From an uncultured Collinsella sp. (GTDB lineage Bacteria > Actinomycetota > Coriobacteriia > Coriobacteriales > Coriobacteriaceae): a stretch of 64,000 nucleotides of DNA. The notes beneath the pieces were generated by a model. It was not told where the DNA came from. It did no database searches and was given only the letters and a program-made list of their open reading frames with translations. The position numbers and the translations under genes are program-made. The stretch lies in contig CABUKS010000009.1 in the NCBI GenBank assembly GCA_902492235.1, forward strand, positions 6,023-70,022, given 5' to 3'. Positions 32,711 to 42,253 of this stretch are shown here, piece by piece (position 1 is the first letter of the stretch; every line of letters starts with the position of its first letter).

Positions 32711-34036
32711 TTAGGACAGGGTCGGCCAATAATCGCCGTTCGCTTCGATCAGGTCGTCGAGGATTTGGCGCGCGACGGTAGTCGAAGGGACGGTCTTGTT
32801 GATTGCGATGGCTTCGAGCGCCTTCTGGTAGGAATGCTCGTAATATGCGTCGACGGCGAGCTTTTCGCTGGCATTCTGCTCTTCGATAAGCCCCTTGTAA
32901 AAGGTGGGGATAGCAGGCTGGCTGATGGGCTCGGGGCCCCAAGAGCGCAGGTAGGCGGGAACCTCGACCATGGCGTCGTCGGGCAGATTGGGGATGGCGC
33001 CGTTATTCTCGACGATTACGAGATAACGTTCGCACTTGTTGTAGGCGATAGAGGCGGCTGCGTCGACGATAAAGTCGCCAAAGACCGTGAAGCTCTGTAC
33101 GGGGCTCTTGTAATTGGCGGGATCTGCCAGGTACTTGTCGTGCTCGGCAAACATCTCCTTCTCGCGTCCGTTGATGACGTTGTCGGCGCGCGTCCAGTTG
33201 GGGTCCATGTCATCTGCCATGTCTTTGGAGTACAGGTAGTACTGCAGGTAGCTGTTGGGCAGATACTCGGGATAGTCCTTCACAATCTTGACGTATTGAC
33301 CCCAGGTGTGCATCCAGTCCTTGTCCTTGTGATGCTTGTCGCTCACGGCCATGCCGTGCTCGAGAATCATCTGACGAAGCTCCGGCAGACGATCGCGCCC
33401 CTGCTTGTCGTAGATTTTGGTAAACCAGCCAAAGTGATTGAGTCCAAAATACATGGGGTCGATATCGCGCCAGCTGGGAAGTCCGAGCATCTTAGAGTAC
33501 GAGAGCAAGATAGCCGTGGGCATATCGCAGATGTTAAGGATATGGTCGTTGCCAAACTCGCGACGCGTGGCCTCGGCGACAACTGCGGCGGGGTTGGAAT
33601 AGTTGAGGATCCAGGCGTCTGGACTGTATTTCTTGGCGTAGCGTACGAGGTCGAAGACGCCGGGGATGGACCTGATGCCATAGGAGATCGAACCGCCGGC
33701 GCCGCAGGTTTCCTGTCCCACGCAACCGTACTTGAGAGGGATGCGCTCGTCCTGGCGACGCATCTGAAGGCCACCCTGGCGGATTTGCGCGAAGACGAAG
33801 TCGACATCGGTGAATGCCTTTTCGGGATCGGTCGTCACGACAACTTCGATGTCAGGAGCTTCCTGCTCGATGAACTGCTTCATGATGTCGTAGACGAGAT
33901 GCATGCGCTTTTCGTCGATGTCGTACAGGGCGAGTTTGCGCAGCGGTAATTCGTTTTTCTTCTGCAACAGGCTCTGGATGATGCCAGGGGTGTGGGTGCT
34001 GCCGGCCCCGGCGATTACAACTGCTTTCTTGTCCAT
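32711..34036 (-). CDS. GH4 6-phospho-alpha-glucosidase (cassette 2)
   Basis: This 441-residue GH4 enzyme is close to GlvA/MalH. The NAD fold is VVIAGAGSTHTPG. GQETCGAGGSISYGIRS, WILNYSNPAAVVAEATRR and FGLNHFGWF follow, and the metal/specificity motif reads NICDMPTAI, the canonical CDMP of 6-phospho-alpha-glucosidases. It should hydrolyse maltose-6'-phosphate and similar products to glucose and glucose-6-phosphate. AAAGGGG precedes the ATG. It leads a minus-strand operon with the second PTS permease and RpiR gene, in mirror image to cassette 1. Confidence 0.92.
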   Translation of the reverse strand: MDKKAVVIAGAGSTHTPGIIQSLLQKKNELPLRKLALYDIDEKRMHLVYDIMKQFIEQEAPDIEVVVTTDPEKAFTDVDFVFAQIRQGGLQMRRQDERIPLKYGCVGQETCGAGGSISYGIRSIPGVFDLVRYAKKYSPDAWILNYSNPAAVVAEATRREFGNDHILNICDMPTAILLSYSKMLGLPSWRDIDPMYFGLNHFGWFTKIYDKQGRDRLPELRQMILEHGMAVSDKHHKDKDWMHTWGQYVKIVKDYPEYLPNSYLQYYLYSKDMADDMDPNWTRADNVINGREKEMFAEHDKYLADPANYKSPVQSFTVFGDFIVDAAASIAYNKCERYLVIVENNGAIPNLPDDAMVEVPAYLRSWGPEPISQPAIPTFYKGLIEEQNASEKLAVDAYYEHSYQKALEAIAINKTVPSTTVARQILDDLIEANGDYWPTLS

Positions 34037-34066
34037 GTGGTAAACCCCTTTCGTGTGGATTGACCA

Positions 34067-34127
34067 TTTCAGACTACGAAAGCTCTACCTGCGATTCTAT
34101 CGATTTTCAGATTGCGAAAAACGATAG
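34067..34127 (-). promoter_or_regulatory. Tandem operator-like repeats upstream of cassette 2
   Basis: TTTCAGACTACGAAA (34067-34081) and a larger palindrome at 34097-34127 (arms CTATCGATTTTC / GAAAAACGATAG, 11 of 12 paired) lie 30-90 bases before the GH4 start. Both contain TTTC-N6/7-GAAA, which suggests two sites for one dimeric regulator, most simply the cassette 2 RpiR protein. Confidence 0.5.
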
Positions 34128-34279
34128 CGATAATCTTAACAGGATGCGTTTTGCGTGGTTAAATAGCGCCGGGAAAGATACTGACTTGGGCGGCAGGCGA
34201 CGTGTTGCATGGCTGCGGGAGCGAACGCCAGGCGGTCAAAAGATGGTGGGCGGTGCTGCGTCTTTTGGCTGCAATTGCG

Positions 34280-35518
34280 CTACCCGCGGCGACGCTCCCA
34301 GCGAGCCAGCTTAATCGTCACCAGCGTGAGCGTCCAGGCCACAAGCGAGAACGCGGCACCCACTGCGCCCACGTACGAAATGCCAACGCTGCTTACCACG
34401 GCGCCGCCCACCGCGGTGCCAAACGAAATGCCGACGTTAAACGCCATGGGCTCAACCGAACTTGCGAGTACCATCGACTTGGGATGGCGGCTGCGTGCCA
34501 CATCCATAAAGTGCGTGATGCACGACACCGAGAACAGGTACATGAGCAGCGCCAAGCTAAAGACAAAGACCAGCGCGAGCGGCATGGTGCCGCCCACAGC
34601 AAACAGCCCGAGTAATGCCGCAGCCTGCAGCACAAACGTCACAAGCAGCGCCTTCATGCCAAAGCGCGCATCGATCCATCCGCCCAGGATGTTCGAGATC
34701 AGGCAGAACACGCCATAGGCCATGAGCGTGGTGCTGGCTTCGACCGTGCCCATGCCCAGCACCTGCTCAAGATAAGGCGTCACGTAGCCGTAGAACACAT
34801 AGACCGACCCCACGCCAAACAAAAAGATGAGCATGCCGGTGATGATGCTCGGTTCGCGTAGCAGACCCGCCTGCTCGCGAAAAGTGGCGGGCTCGTCGGT
34901 CTGTCCGGCGCGCGGCATAAACGCCACGAGCGCTCCGCAGATTAGAACGGCAAAGGCCAGCGTGCCGTACATGGCCACGTGCCAATCGAGCGTGTCGGCC
35001 ACAAACTTGCCGATCGAAGTGACAAAGACCATTGCCACGGAAAACGCACCATATACTACCGAGATGGCAAGCGAAGTTTGCTGCGGGGACAGCAGCTCGG
35101 GGATGTACGTCACACCCACGGCGAGCAGTGCGCCAGAGACGGAGCCCAGGATGATGCGCGAGATGAACAGCACCTGGAAGTTGGGCGCCAGAGCCATGAC
35201 AAGATTGCCCAGCACAAAGACGATGCCGTAGCACACGAGCAGCTGGTAGCGGCGAAAACGCCCCGTGCTGAGCGCAAGCACCGGCGTGGCGATGGCGTAT
35301 ACAAGCGCAAACACGCTGATGAGCTGGCCCGCGGTGGCAAGCGATATGCCGAGCTCCGTCGCCAGGTCGCTCTCGATGCCGATGACCACGAACTCGGAGC
35401 AGCCGAGCGAGAATCCCAACAGCACGAGCAGCGCCAGGCAAAGATTGGTGCGCGCAGGTGAAAGCGCGGCGGCGGTTGACTTGCTTTTAGGCGTGGTTGC
35501 GGCGGTCAAGGCTGTCAC
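34280..35518 (-). CDS. MFS efflux transporter, DHA1-like
   Basis: This 412-residue protein has about twelve hydrophobic segments and resembles AraJ-type exporters: GCSEFVVIGIESDLATELG at helix 1, TGRFRRYQLLVCYG in the loop 2-3 region, and RIILGSVSGALLAVGVTYIPELL following. Substrate is unknown. No ATG is present at the family start. I chose the GTG at 35518 because the longer frame to 35629 translates through an intergenic hairpin (35567-35599). The start therefore remains the least certain part. Confidence 0.82.
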   Translation of the reverse strand: MTALTAATTPKSKSTAAALSPARTNLCLALLVLLGFSLGCSEFVVIGIESDLATELGISLATAGQLISVFALVYAIATPVLALSTGRFRRYQLLVCYGIVFVLGNLVMALAPNFQVLFISRIILGSVSGALLAVGVTYIPELLSPQQTSLAISVVYGAFSVAMVFVTSIGKFVADTLDWHVAMYGTLAFAVLICGALVAFMPRAGQTDEPATFREQAGLLREPSIITGMLIFLFGVGSVYVFYGYVTPYLEQVLGMGTVEASTTLMAYGVFCLISNILGGWIDARFGMKALLVTFVLQAAALLGLFAVGGTMPLALVFVFSLALLMYLFSVSCITHFMDVARSRHPKSMVLASSVEPMAFNVGISFGTAVGGAVVSSVGISYVGAVGAAFSLVAWTLTLVTIKLARWERRRG

Positions 35519-35566
35519 TCCAATGTCGCATGAATAAGCGGGATTCAATCCCTGCAACTCTAACAG

Positions 35567-35599
35567 AATGTGACAAAGAGACAGTCCCTTTGTCGCATT
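35567..35599. repeat. Dispersed hairpin, AAAG..GACAGTCCCTTT family, copy 4
   Basis: AATGTGACAAAG pairs with CTTTGTCGCATT, with one G-U-type position. It lies just upstream of the MFS start. Confidence 0.6.
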
Positions 35600-35619
35600 G
35601 CGCTGCCAGCCAGTCGCCC

Positions 35620-35685
35620 AAACCGTCACAACATTCGGCGAAAATCTCGAAATCGAGGAAAAGCGTCGAATGTTGTGACGGTTTT
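35620..35685. terminator. Long perfect hairpin
   Basis: Eighteen-base arms (35620-35637, 35667-35684) contain CCGTCACAACATTCG / CGAATGTTGTGACGG and end in TTTT. An inner CTCG/CGAG stem sits in the loop. It lies between divergent genes, so a termination role is not obvious. Confidence 0.6.
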
Positions 35686-35769
35686 CCTGTCTGTGCCGGC
35701 GAGCTCCAGTGCCGTCTGGGGGTATAAGGCTAGCAAGTGTTTATTTGCGAGGCCTAAGGGGCGCCCCGT

Positions 35770-36636
35770 ATGGATATCGATAACTTTGAATGGTGGTATA
35801 GCGAGGGCGAGGCTCCGGACGAGGAGTGGGACGAGCCCGTGCCGCGTGACGCGTCGAGCGACGAGGACGAGACCGGCAACGATGCCGTCGAGATGGACGC
35901 CGCCTCCGACCCCGTCGAGCCCCTGACCTTTGAACAGGCTTGGGCCCAGGCCGAGGCCGACGAGGCAAAGGCCGATGCCACGGCCACGCTGGGTGAGCCA
36001 GCCGACATGTCCATTTCGCCGGCAAAGACCCCGCAACCGCGCCACACCATCGACCCCGGCAGTACGGCATCTTTCAGCATTCTCGACGTGCCCGCGCAAG
36101 GCGCCCAGGCGCCTACGCCCACGCATCGCCCCGACCTGGCTCGTGAGGAAGACGCGGGCCGCCGTTCTCCGCTCGGCCCCATCCTCATCGCCTTCATGGC
36201 CGGCGTTATCGCCTGCTCGGCAATCGGCAGCATCTGGGGTCATGTCGAGCGGCAGCGCCAAGACGCCGCCAAGGTCGAGATGTCCGTCGAGCAATCGCTC
36301 AGCCGCACGCGCTCGGTGCATGTGTCGGTCGAGGTTAAGGACGGCGCGACGTGGGATACCGCGCGCGGCGACAGCCAAATGCTCGTCCATATCGTGGGCC
36401 GCACGCTCAGGGGACAAGCAATCGACGAGTACCAATACGTCAATTCCGAAGGTGACGGTATCGAGCTCAAGCCCGGCGACTACGAGCTCACGGTCGATGA
36501 GCCGCCCGTCGCCACCGACGGCACGCGTTACCGCGCCTCAAAGCGCATGGTCCCGGTGAGTTTTAATTCGCAAGCACCCGATACGGTCGATAGCGCGCCG
36601 CAGGGTGGGTTTGACCTTTATGCTATTGCTCAATAA
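35770..36636 (+). CDS. Hypothetical acidic single-span membrane protein
   Basis: This 288-residue protein is not recognised. The first 130 residues are very acidic and low in complexity (EWWYSEGEAPDEEWDEPVP onward), and one membrane segment follows (about 136-156, PILIAFMAGVIACSAIGSIW). An outside domain of about 130 residues ends the protein, with VHVSVEVKDGATWDTARGD and ELKPGDYELTVDEPP, which look beta-rich. The topology is that of a signal-anchor surface protein. It is followed by an aldose epimerase gene on the same strand, but no functional link is evident. Confidence 0.75.
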   Translation: MDIDNFEWWYSEGEAPDEEWDEPVPRDASSDEDETGNDAVEMDAASDPVEPLTFEQAWAQAEADEAKADATATLGEPADMSISPAKTPQPRHTIDPGSTASFSILDVPAQGAQAPTPTHRPDLAREEDAGRRSPLGPILIAFMAGVIACSAIGSIWGHVERQRQDAAKVEMSVEQSLSRTRSVHVSVEVKDGATWDTARGDSQMLVHIVGRTLRGQAIDEYQYVNSEGDGIELKPGDYELTVDEPPVATDGTRYRASKRMVPVSFNSQAPDTVDSAPQGGFDLYAIAQ

Positions 36637-36715
36637 CTGCGCCTGCCGCTCAGCCCTGCTGCCAAGAGTGGGACAATAACCCTCGACACTGTTGTTTACT
36701 TTTGGAGGAAGTAGC

Positions 36716-37609
36716 ATGTCCACCGTCACTACCATCAAGCGCGGCGGCCTCACCGCGGCCATCGATTCCATGGGCGCCCAGCTCACGAGCCTTGCCCTCA
36801 ACGGCAATGAGTATCTGTGGCAGGGCGACCCGGCCTTTTGGGGCAAGCACGCGCCCATCCTGTTCCCCATCGTGGGATCGCTGCGCAACAACACGGCGAC
36901 GTCTGCCGCCGGCACCTGCGAGATGGCGCGCCACGGCATCGCACGCATTGTCGAGCACAAGATCGTCGAGGTGTCGGAGGACAGTTCGTCCGTTACCTAC
37001 GAGCTCACCGACACGCCCGAGTCGCTCAAGGCGTTCCCATTCCACTTTAAGCTCAACATGACCTATGCCCTGACCGGCGACGCCACCCTTACGCAGACCT
37101 TTGCCGTCACCAACACCGGCGACGTGGACCTGCCGTTCTCGGTGGGCGGCCACCCCGCATTTAACGTGCCCGCCCCCGGCGCCGAGGACGAGGCGTTCGA
37201 GGATTACGAGCTGGCGTTTACCGAGGCTTGGACTAACGAGGCCCCCGTCATCACGCCCGATGGCCTTATGACGTTCGAGGGTAGCTACAAGGCCCCCGAT
37301 AACTCGGACGTGCTGCCCATCACGCACCGCAGCTTCGATAACGACGCCATCATGTTCACCGATACCCCGGGCTCCACGCTCACGCTGCGCGGCCGCAAGT
37401 CGGGCCACGGCGTCAAGATCGACTTTGAAGGCTTTAAGTACATCGGCGTGTGGTCTGCCGCCAACGACGCTCCGTTTGTGGCGCTCGAGCCCTGGACCGG
37501 CCACACCACCATGGACACCGAGGACGACGTCTTTGAGCACAAGGTCAACACCATCACGCTGGCGCCGGGCGAGACGGACGTCCGCAGCTTTAGCGTCACC
37601 TTGCTCTAG
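36716..37609 (+). CDS. Aldose 1-epimerase family protein (LacX-like)
   Basis: This 297-residue cytoplasmic protein belongs to the galactose-mutarotase-like fold. SMGAQLTSLALNGNEYLWQGDPAFWGKHAPILFPIVGSL is the typical N-terminus. RHGIAR includes an active-site His, FSVGGHPAFNVP the second catalytic His, and ALEPWTG a late conserved region. Enzymes of this family interconvert alpha and beta anomers of hexoses or hexose-6-phosphates. The ATG at 36716 has GGAGGAAG upstream. It ends just before a composite structured element. Confidence 0.88.
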   Translation: MSTVTTIKRGGLTAAIDSMGAQLTSLALNGNEYLWQGDPAFWGKHAPILFPIVGSLRNNTATSAAGTCEMARHGIARIVEHKIVEVSEDSSSVTYELTDTPESLKAFPFHFKLNMTYALTGDATLTQTFAVTNTGDVDLPFSVGGHPAFNVPAPGAEDEAFEDYELAFTEAWTNEAPVITPDGLMTFEGSYKAPDNSDVLPITHRSFDNDAIMFTDTPGSTLTLRGRKSGHGVKIDFEGFKYIGVWSAANDAPFVALEPWTGHTTMDTEDDVFEHKVNTITLAPGETDVRSFSVTLL

Positions 37610-37640
37610 AGGTTCCGCCGTTCGGTCGATGCTGCGTGCC

Positions 37641-37773
37641 GTCCAGAGCGATAATTTGTCATTCAAAAGGCAAGGCATAGACCTTCTGGTCATGCCTTGT
37701 CTTTTTCATGCCACTTGTTCGCTCTGGACGTCGTTCGCCGGCATTGCCAAAACATCGACGTCCCCAACGACTA
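37641..37773 (+). repeat. Composite structured element, copy 2 (hairpin A missing)
   Basis: Outer arms GTCCAGAGCGA / TCGCTCTGGAC (within 37641-37729) enclose an inner stem (AAAAGGCAAGGCAT / ATGCCTTGTCTTTT) and an apical GACC-TTCT-GGTC. The tail GCCAAAACATCGACG follows, then the inverted motif GACGTCCCCAACGACTA (37757-37773). Hairpin A is replaced by unrelated sequence but the GATGCTGCG linker remains. Confidence 0.7.
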
Positions 37774-37872
37774 CCATGTGTCTATTAATTTTTCGAGCTT
37801 GTACTGCACTGCTGGTCGCTGGCGTATATCCTGTTAAGTCGTCAGCATACGATTCAACAGGGAAGGCAGATT

Positions 37873-38799
37873 ATGCATTCTCCCCATCAACGCGACACGC
37901 ATCCACAGCCGGTATGCAGCCGCCGCATCTTCTTGGGTAGCGCTCTCGCTGCGAGCGCTTCCGTCGTCGCCGGCGCGCTCGCCGGCTGTCAGCGCCCGTC
38001 CACGCTCAAGGTGGTTCAGCCCACGACGGGCGGCGGTCGCGACGACCTGTCCGATTCCGTGATCGGCAAGGATAAGATCCGCATCGGCATGGAGGCGGCC
38101 TACGCCCCGTACAACTGGCAGGTTTCCGAGGCCAGCGAGTACACCATCCCCATCGACAACGTGCAGGGCGCCTATGCCGACGGCTACGATGTACAGATCG
38201 CCAAGATCGTCTGCAAGGCCCTCGGCGGCGAGCCCGTTGCCGTCAAGCAGAGCTTCTCGGGTCTCATCGATTCGCTCAACAACGGCCAGATCGACCTCAT
38301 CATCGCCGGCATGAGCGCCACGCCCGAGCGCGAGGAGTCGGTCGGCTTCTCCGACCCGTATTTCATTGGCTACTTTGGTCTGTTCGTAAAAGAGGGCTCG
38401 CCCTACCAAAACGCCACCAAGCTCAGCGACTTTAGCGGCGCTACGGTCCTCGGCCAAAAGGACACTATGCTCGATACCGTCATCGACGAGATTCCGGGCG
38501 TTGTGCACAAAAATCCGGTCGATTCGGTCCCCACGGTATTTTCGAACCTGCTGCAGGGCACGTGCGACGCCGTGACCTACAACACCGAGAACGAGAAGGG
38601 CTATATGGCCCAAAACCCCGGTATCGTCCCCATCCATTTTGCCGAGGGCGAGGGCTTTAAGCAGGAGGTCGCGGCAAACGTCGGCTGCCGCAAGGGCTCG
38701 GACAAGCTCCTTAAGCTCATCGACAAGACACTCAAGGGCATTAGCCAAGAGGAACGCGACCAAATGTGGGACGCGTGCCTCGATCGTCAGCCGGCGTAG
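37873..38799 (+). CDS. Polar amino-acid ABC transporter substrate-binding lipoprotein
   Basis: This 308-residue solute-binding protein has an N-terminal twin-arginine-like signal (CSRRIFLGSALAASASVVAGALAGC) with a lipobox LAGC, so it may be Tat-exported and lipid-anchored. The SBP_bac_3 fold follows: KIRIGMEAAYAPYNW, YADGYDVQIAKIVCKAL, GLIDSLNNGQIDLIIAGMSATPEREESVGFSDPYF. It captures a polar or charged amino acid for the permease and ATPase immediately downstream. Ligand identity is not determined. Confidence 0.9.
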   Translation: MHSPHQRDTHPQPVCSRRIFLGSALAASASVVAGALAGCQRPSTLKVVQPTTGGGRDDLSDSVIGKDKIRIGMEAAYAPYNWQVSEASEYTIPIDNVQGAYADGYDVQIAKIVCKALGGEPVAVKQSFSGLIDSLNNGQIDLIIAGMSATPEREESVGFSDPYFIGYFGLFVKEGSPYQNATKLSDFSGATVLGQKDTMLDTVIDEIPGVVHKNPVDSVPTVFSNLLQGTCDAVTYNTENEKGYMAQNPGIVPIHFAEGEGFKQEVAANVGCRKGSDKLLKLIDKTLKGISQEERDQMWDACLDRQPA

Positions 38800-38808
38800 G
38801 GAGGTAGC

Positions 38809-39957
38809 ATGAAAACCATCAATCGTCTGGCCTCCTTTATCAAGGCCGACCACCGTTATGTGTACCTGGGCACGAGCGTTATCGCGGCGCTCGGCCTGGC
38901 GTTTAGCCAGCGCAACCCCACGCCGCTGAGCTTCTTAGCCCCCACCGGTATCTTCCAGGATTGCCTTTGGGCGATTCTTTGGGCCTGGCTCGTCGTGTCG
39001 GCGGCGGCGCTCGTCACCAAACTCATGCACTGGAATGACTATCGAGAAACGTCGCCGTTCGCATCCGAGCGCTTCCGTCGTGGCGCACGCTTGGGCAGCT
39101 ATGTCGTGGTTGCCATCGCGGCGATCTTTTTCGTGGACCGCTGCGTCATGTCGTTTATCGACCTGGTACAGGTGAGCATCGTCTCGGACTCCAACCCCAG
39201 CGACTTTTTGTCGAGCCTGGTCTACATGACCTACAAGAGCGGGGACTTCTTTATCCGCGGTATCGAGATTACCATCGCGCTTGCCACCTTCGGCACCGTC
39301 ATCGCATTCTTCCTGGCGTTGCTCTTTGTGTTCCTGCGTATTCAGACCTTCGATCGCGTGGACAACGACCTGGTGCGCTTCTTTAAGAGCATTGGCCGCG
39401 GCTTTGCGACCATCTACTCCACCATCGTGCGCGGCACGCCCATGATGGTCCAGGGTCTGCTCATCTATTACGCGGGTTTCACCGTTTTGCGCGGCATGGG
39501 CTTCGAGACCGCCCAGGCCAACCAGATCTGGAGTACCTTCACCGCCGGCCTCGTCACCATCTCGCTCAACTCCACCGCCTACATGATGGAGGTCCTGCGC
39601 GGCGGCATCGAGTCCATCGACCCCGGCCAGGCCGAGGCGGCGCGTTCGCTGGGTCTGTCGCAGTGGCAGGCTATGCGCAAGGTCGTGTTCCCCCAGGGCA
39701 TTAAAAACGCGATTCCGGCGCTCACCAACGAGCTCATCATCAACATCAAGGACTCGTCGGTGCTCTCGGTCATCGGCGTGTTCGACCTCATGTACGCCAC
39801 CACCACCGTCGCCGGCGTGTACTACCGCCAGATGGAGGTCTACTGCGTGGCGCTCGTGGTCTACCTGATCCTGACGCTCGTGGCGAGCCGCCTGCTCGAA
39901 GCCTTTGGCAAAAAACTTGGTGCCGAGGCTCCGGCCACGCTGCCCAGCTCCAACTAG
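38809..39957 (+). CDS. Amino-acid ABC transporter permease (HisM/GlnP type), N-terminally extended
   Basis: This 382-residue membrane protein has the His/Glu/Gln permease domain in its second half: [58 protein letters not shown] (EAA loop) and [17 protein letters not shown]. The first 140 residues add about three further hydrophobic segments not found in the usual 220-residue permeases. It starts 10 bases after the binding-protein gene and is followed by the ATPase. A single permease gene implies a homodimeric channel. Confidence 0.9.
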   Translation: MKTINRLASFIKADHRYVYLGTSVIAALGLAFSQRNPTPLSFLAPTGIFQDCLWAILWAWLVVSAAALVTKLMHWNDYRETSPFASERFRRGARLGSYVVVAIAAIFFVDRCVMSFIDLVQVSIVSDSNPSDFLSSLVYMTYKSGDFFIRGIEITIALATFGTVIAFFLALLFVFLRIQTFDRVDNDLVRFFKSIGRGFATIYSTIVRGTPMMVQGLLIYYAGFTVLRGMGFETAQANQIWSTFTAGLVTISLNSTAYMMEVLRGGIESIDPGQAEAARSLGLSQWQAMRKVVFPQGIKNAIPALTNELIINIKDSSVLSVIGVFDLMYATTTVAGVYYRQMEVYCVALVVYLILTLVASRLLEAFGKKLGAEAPATLPSSN

Positions 39958-39979
39958 GCTCAAGACGAGGAGAATCATC

Positions 39980-40765
39980 ATGGCAGATACCGCCACTACC
40001 GGCGTTGCGGCCGCCGCACAGACCAATGAGCCGCTCATCCGCGTCGAGGGCCTGCGCAAAAGCTTCGGCTCGCTCGAGGTGCTCAAGGGCATCGACCTGT
40101 CCGTTAAATCAGGCGAGGTCGTCACCATTATCGGCGCCTCGGGCTCGGGCAAGTCGACGCTGCTGCGTTGCCTCAACCTGCTCGAGACCCCGGACGCGGG
40201 CCACATCTGGTTCCACGGCCAGGACCTTACGGCCGAGCGCTGCAATATCAATAAACTCCGCGAGGACATCGGCATGGTGTTCCAGGGCTTTAACCTGTTC
40301 AACAACATGGATGTGCTCGACAACTGCACGCTCGCGCCCGTCACGCTCAAAAAGATGAGCAAGGCCGAGGCCGAAAAGGTCGCGCTGGAGCATCTGACGA
40401 GTGTGGGACTCGAAAAGTTCGCGCACGCCGCCGTGGGTCGCCTGTCCGGCGGCCAAAAGCAGCGCGTGGCCATCGCTCGTGCCCTATGCATGAATCCGCA
40501 GATCATGCTGTTCGACGAGCCGACCTCCGCGCTCGACCCCGAGATCGTGGGAGAGGTGCTCGAGGTCATGCGCAAGCTCGCTGCCGACGGCATGACCATG
40601 GTCGTCGTCACGCACGAGATGGCCTTTGCCCGCACCGTGTCCGATCGCGTGGTCTTTATGGACAAGGGCGTGGTCCTCGAGGACGCCGCGCCGGCCGAGC
40701 TCTTCGGCAACCCCAAGCACCAGCGCACCCGCGAGTTTCTCTCTCGTTATCTCGAGGACAAATAA
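39980..40765 (+). CDS. Amino-acid ABC transporter ATP-binding protein (GlnQ type)
   Basis: This 261-residue ATPase has [19 protein letters not shown] (Walker A), [16 protein letters not shown] (Q loop), [15 protein letters not shown] (signature), [14 protein letters not shown] (Walker B with catalytic Glu) and [10 protein letters not shown] (H loop). These are typical of polar amino-acid importers. GAGGAGA precedes the ATG at 39980; an upstream frame overlapping the permease gene is not conserved. It energises the preceding permease and binding protein. Confidence 0.94.
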   Translation: MADTATTGVAAAAQTNEPLIRVEGLRKSFGSLEVLKGIDLSVKSGEVVTIIGASGSGKSTLLRCLNLLETPDAGHIWFHGQDLTAERCNINKLREDIGMVFQGFNLFNNMDVLDNCTLAPVTLKKMSKAEAEKVALEHLTSVGLEKFAHAAVGRLSGGQKQRVAIARALCMNPQIMLFDEPTSALDPEIVGEVLEVMRKLAADGMTMVVVTHEMAFARTVSDRVVFMDKGVVLEDAAPAELFGNPKHQRTREFLSRYLEDK

Positions 40766-40837
40766 CCGACCGCAAACGCTTGCGTTGCAGGGCCGCTCCC
40801 GTGGGGCGGCCTTTGTCGTCACAATCGAAAGGATGTC

Positions 40838-42253
40838 ATGGCCGAGGTTTGGCGCTTCTTTGCGCATGAGGACGATTTTGCCGATATAGACGAGGCAGGC
40901 GCGTGCGAGCGCTTGGGCCGTGTGCTGTCGTTTCCGACCATCTCGAGCATGGATGCCGGGGCGGTGGACTGGCAGCCCTTCGACGACCTGTGCGCCTATA
41001 TGCAGCAGGCCTGGCCGCGCGTGTTTGCGGCGGGCGAGGTCGAGCTGATCGACCACTCGCTGTTGGTGATGCTTGGCGGCAGCGATCCGGCTCTTAAGCC
41101 CGTTATGCTCATGGGCCACATGGATGTGGTTCCCGTGGTGCCGGGTACCGAGGCCGACTGGACGCACGCCCCCTTTAGCGGACACGTGGACGACACCTAC
41201 ATCTGGGGCCGCGGCGCGATCGACATGAAGGACCAGGTCGCAGGCATTCTCGAGGCTGTCGAGTATGCGCTGGCGCACGGCTGGCAGCACGAGCGCACGC
41301 TGCTCCTGGCCTTTGGCCAGGACGAGGAGACGACGCAGCACGGTGCAGGCGCCATCGGCCGCGCGCTCGAGGAGCGCGGCATTGAGCTTGAGTACCTGAT
41401 CGACGAGGGCGACTACCGCATCGTTCCGGCTGCCGAGTACAGCGCGGGCGAGGGCTGGCTTATGCATGCCGACCTCGCGGAGAAGGGCTATGCCGATATC
41501 GTGCTCAAGACGAAGAGCGAGGGCGGGCATTCCTCCAACCCCTACGGTGGCACATCGCTCGAGGTGCTCAGCCGTGCCATCACCGCAATCTGCGATATCG
41601 AGTGGCCGACGCGCGTGACCGATCTACTTGCCGCCCAGCTCGTCGAGTTGGGGCTCTACACGGCCGATGAAATTGCCGCCAACGGGGGTGTCATTGTCCG
41701 CGATTGCCTTGCCAGCAAGAAGCTCTATCCGCTGGTGACGACCACCTGCGCACCCACGCAGATCGAGGGTGGCAGCACCGGCGCCAACGTAATGCCGCAG
41801 GATATGTGGGCCAACATCAACTTCCGCATGCTCGAGGGCACGAGCGTGGTCGACGTTGTGGCGCGCTGCCGTGAGGCGGTTGCCGGGGCGGACCTTGCCA
41901 GTCGTGTCGAAGTGGAGCTGGGCCCCGGCAGCTCCGAACCCTCGCCGTCCCCGCGCATCGGTGGTCCCGGCCTCGAGGCGGTTCGCTCCATCGCCGCCCG
42001 CTATTTCCGTGATCCAAAGGGGACGGAGGAAAACGGATCATTCGAGCCAGTGGCAATTGTGCCCTCGACCGTGATCGGTGCTACCGACGCTGCCAACTAC
42101 CAGCACATTTGCCCTGAGTGCATTCGCTTCTCGGCCTTTGTGGTTGATGACGACGAGTGTGATCGCGGCGTCCACGGCACCAACGAGCGCATCACCCGCC
42201 GCGCCTACCTCCAGGGCATCCGCTTCCTCATCGCTCTGCTTCAGACGCTCTAG
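40838..42253 (+). CDS. M20-family metallopeptidase
   Basis: This 471-residue cytoplasmic enzyme has the M20 di-zinc site: MGHMDVVPV (His, Asp), WGRGAIDMKD (bridging Asp), GQDEETTQHGA (Glu-Glu general base) and a later His near the C-terminus. A dimerisation lid lies between them (SEGGHSSNPYGGTSLEVLS). It resembles carboxypeptidase/PM20D1-like members that cleave dipeptides or N-acyl amino acids. GAAAGGA precedes the ATG. It follows the amino-acid importer by 72 bases and may be part of the same nitrogen-salvage unit. Confidence 0.88.
   Translation: MAEVWRFFAHEDDFADIDEAGACERLGRVLSFPTISSMDAGAVDWQPFDDLCAYMQQAWPRVFAAGEVELIDHSLLVMLGGSDPALKPVMLMGHMDVVPVVPGTEADWTHAPFSGHVDDTYIWGRGAIDMKDQVAGILEAVEYALAHGWQHERTLLLAFGQDEETTQHGAGAIGRALEERGIELEYLIDEGDYRIVPAAEYSAGEGWLMHADLAEKGYADIVLKTKSEGGHSSNPYGGTSLEVLSRAITAICDIEWPTRVTDLLAAQLVELGLYTADEIAANGGVIVRDCLASKKLYPLVTTTCAPTQIEGGSTGANVMPQDMWANINFRMLEGTSVVDVVARCREAVAGADLASRVEVELGPGSSEPSPSPRIGGPGLEAVRSIAARYFRDPKGTEENGSFEPVAIVPSTVIGATDAANYQHICPECIRFSAFVVDDDECDRGVHGTNERITRRAYLQGIRFLIALLQTL

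Noticed and set aside
35519..35629. N-terminal extension of the MFS exporter
   Set aside because: It would translate through the dispersed hairpin at 35567-35599 and adds non-conserved sequence.
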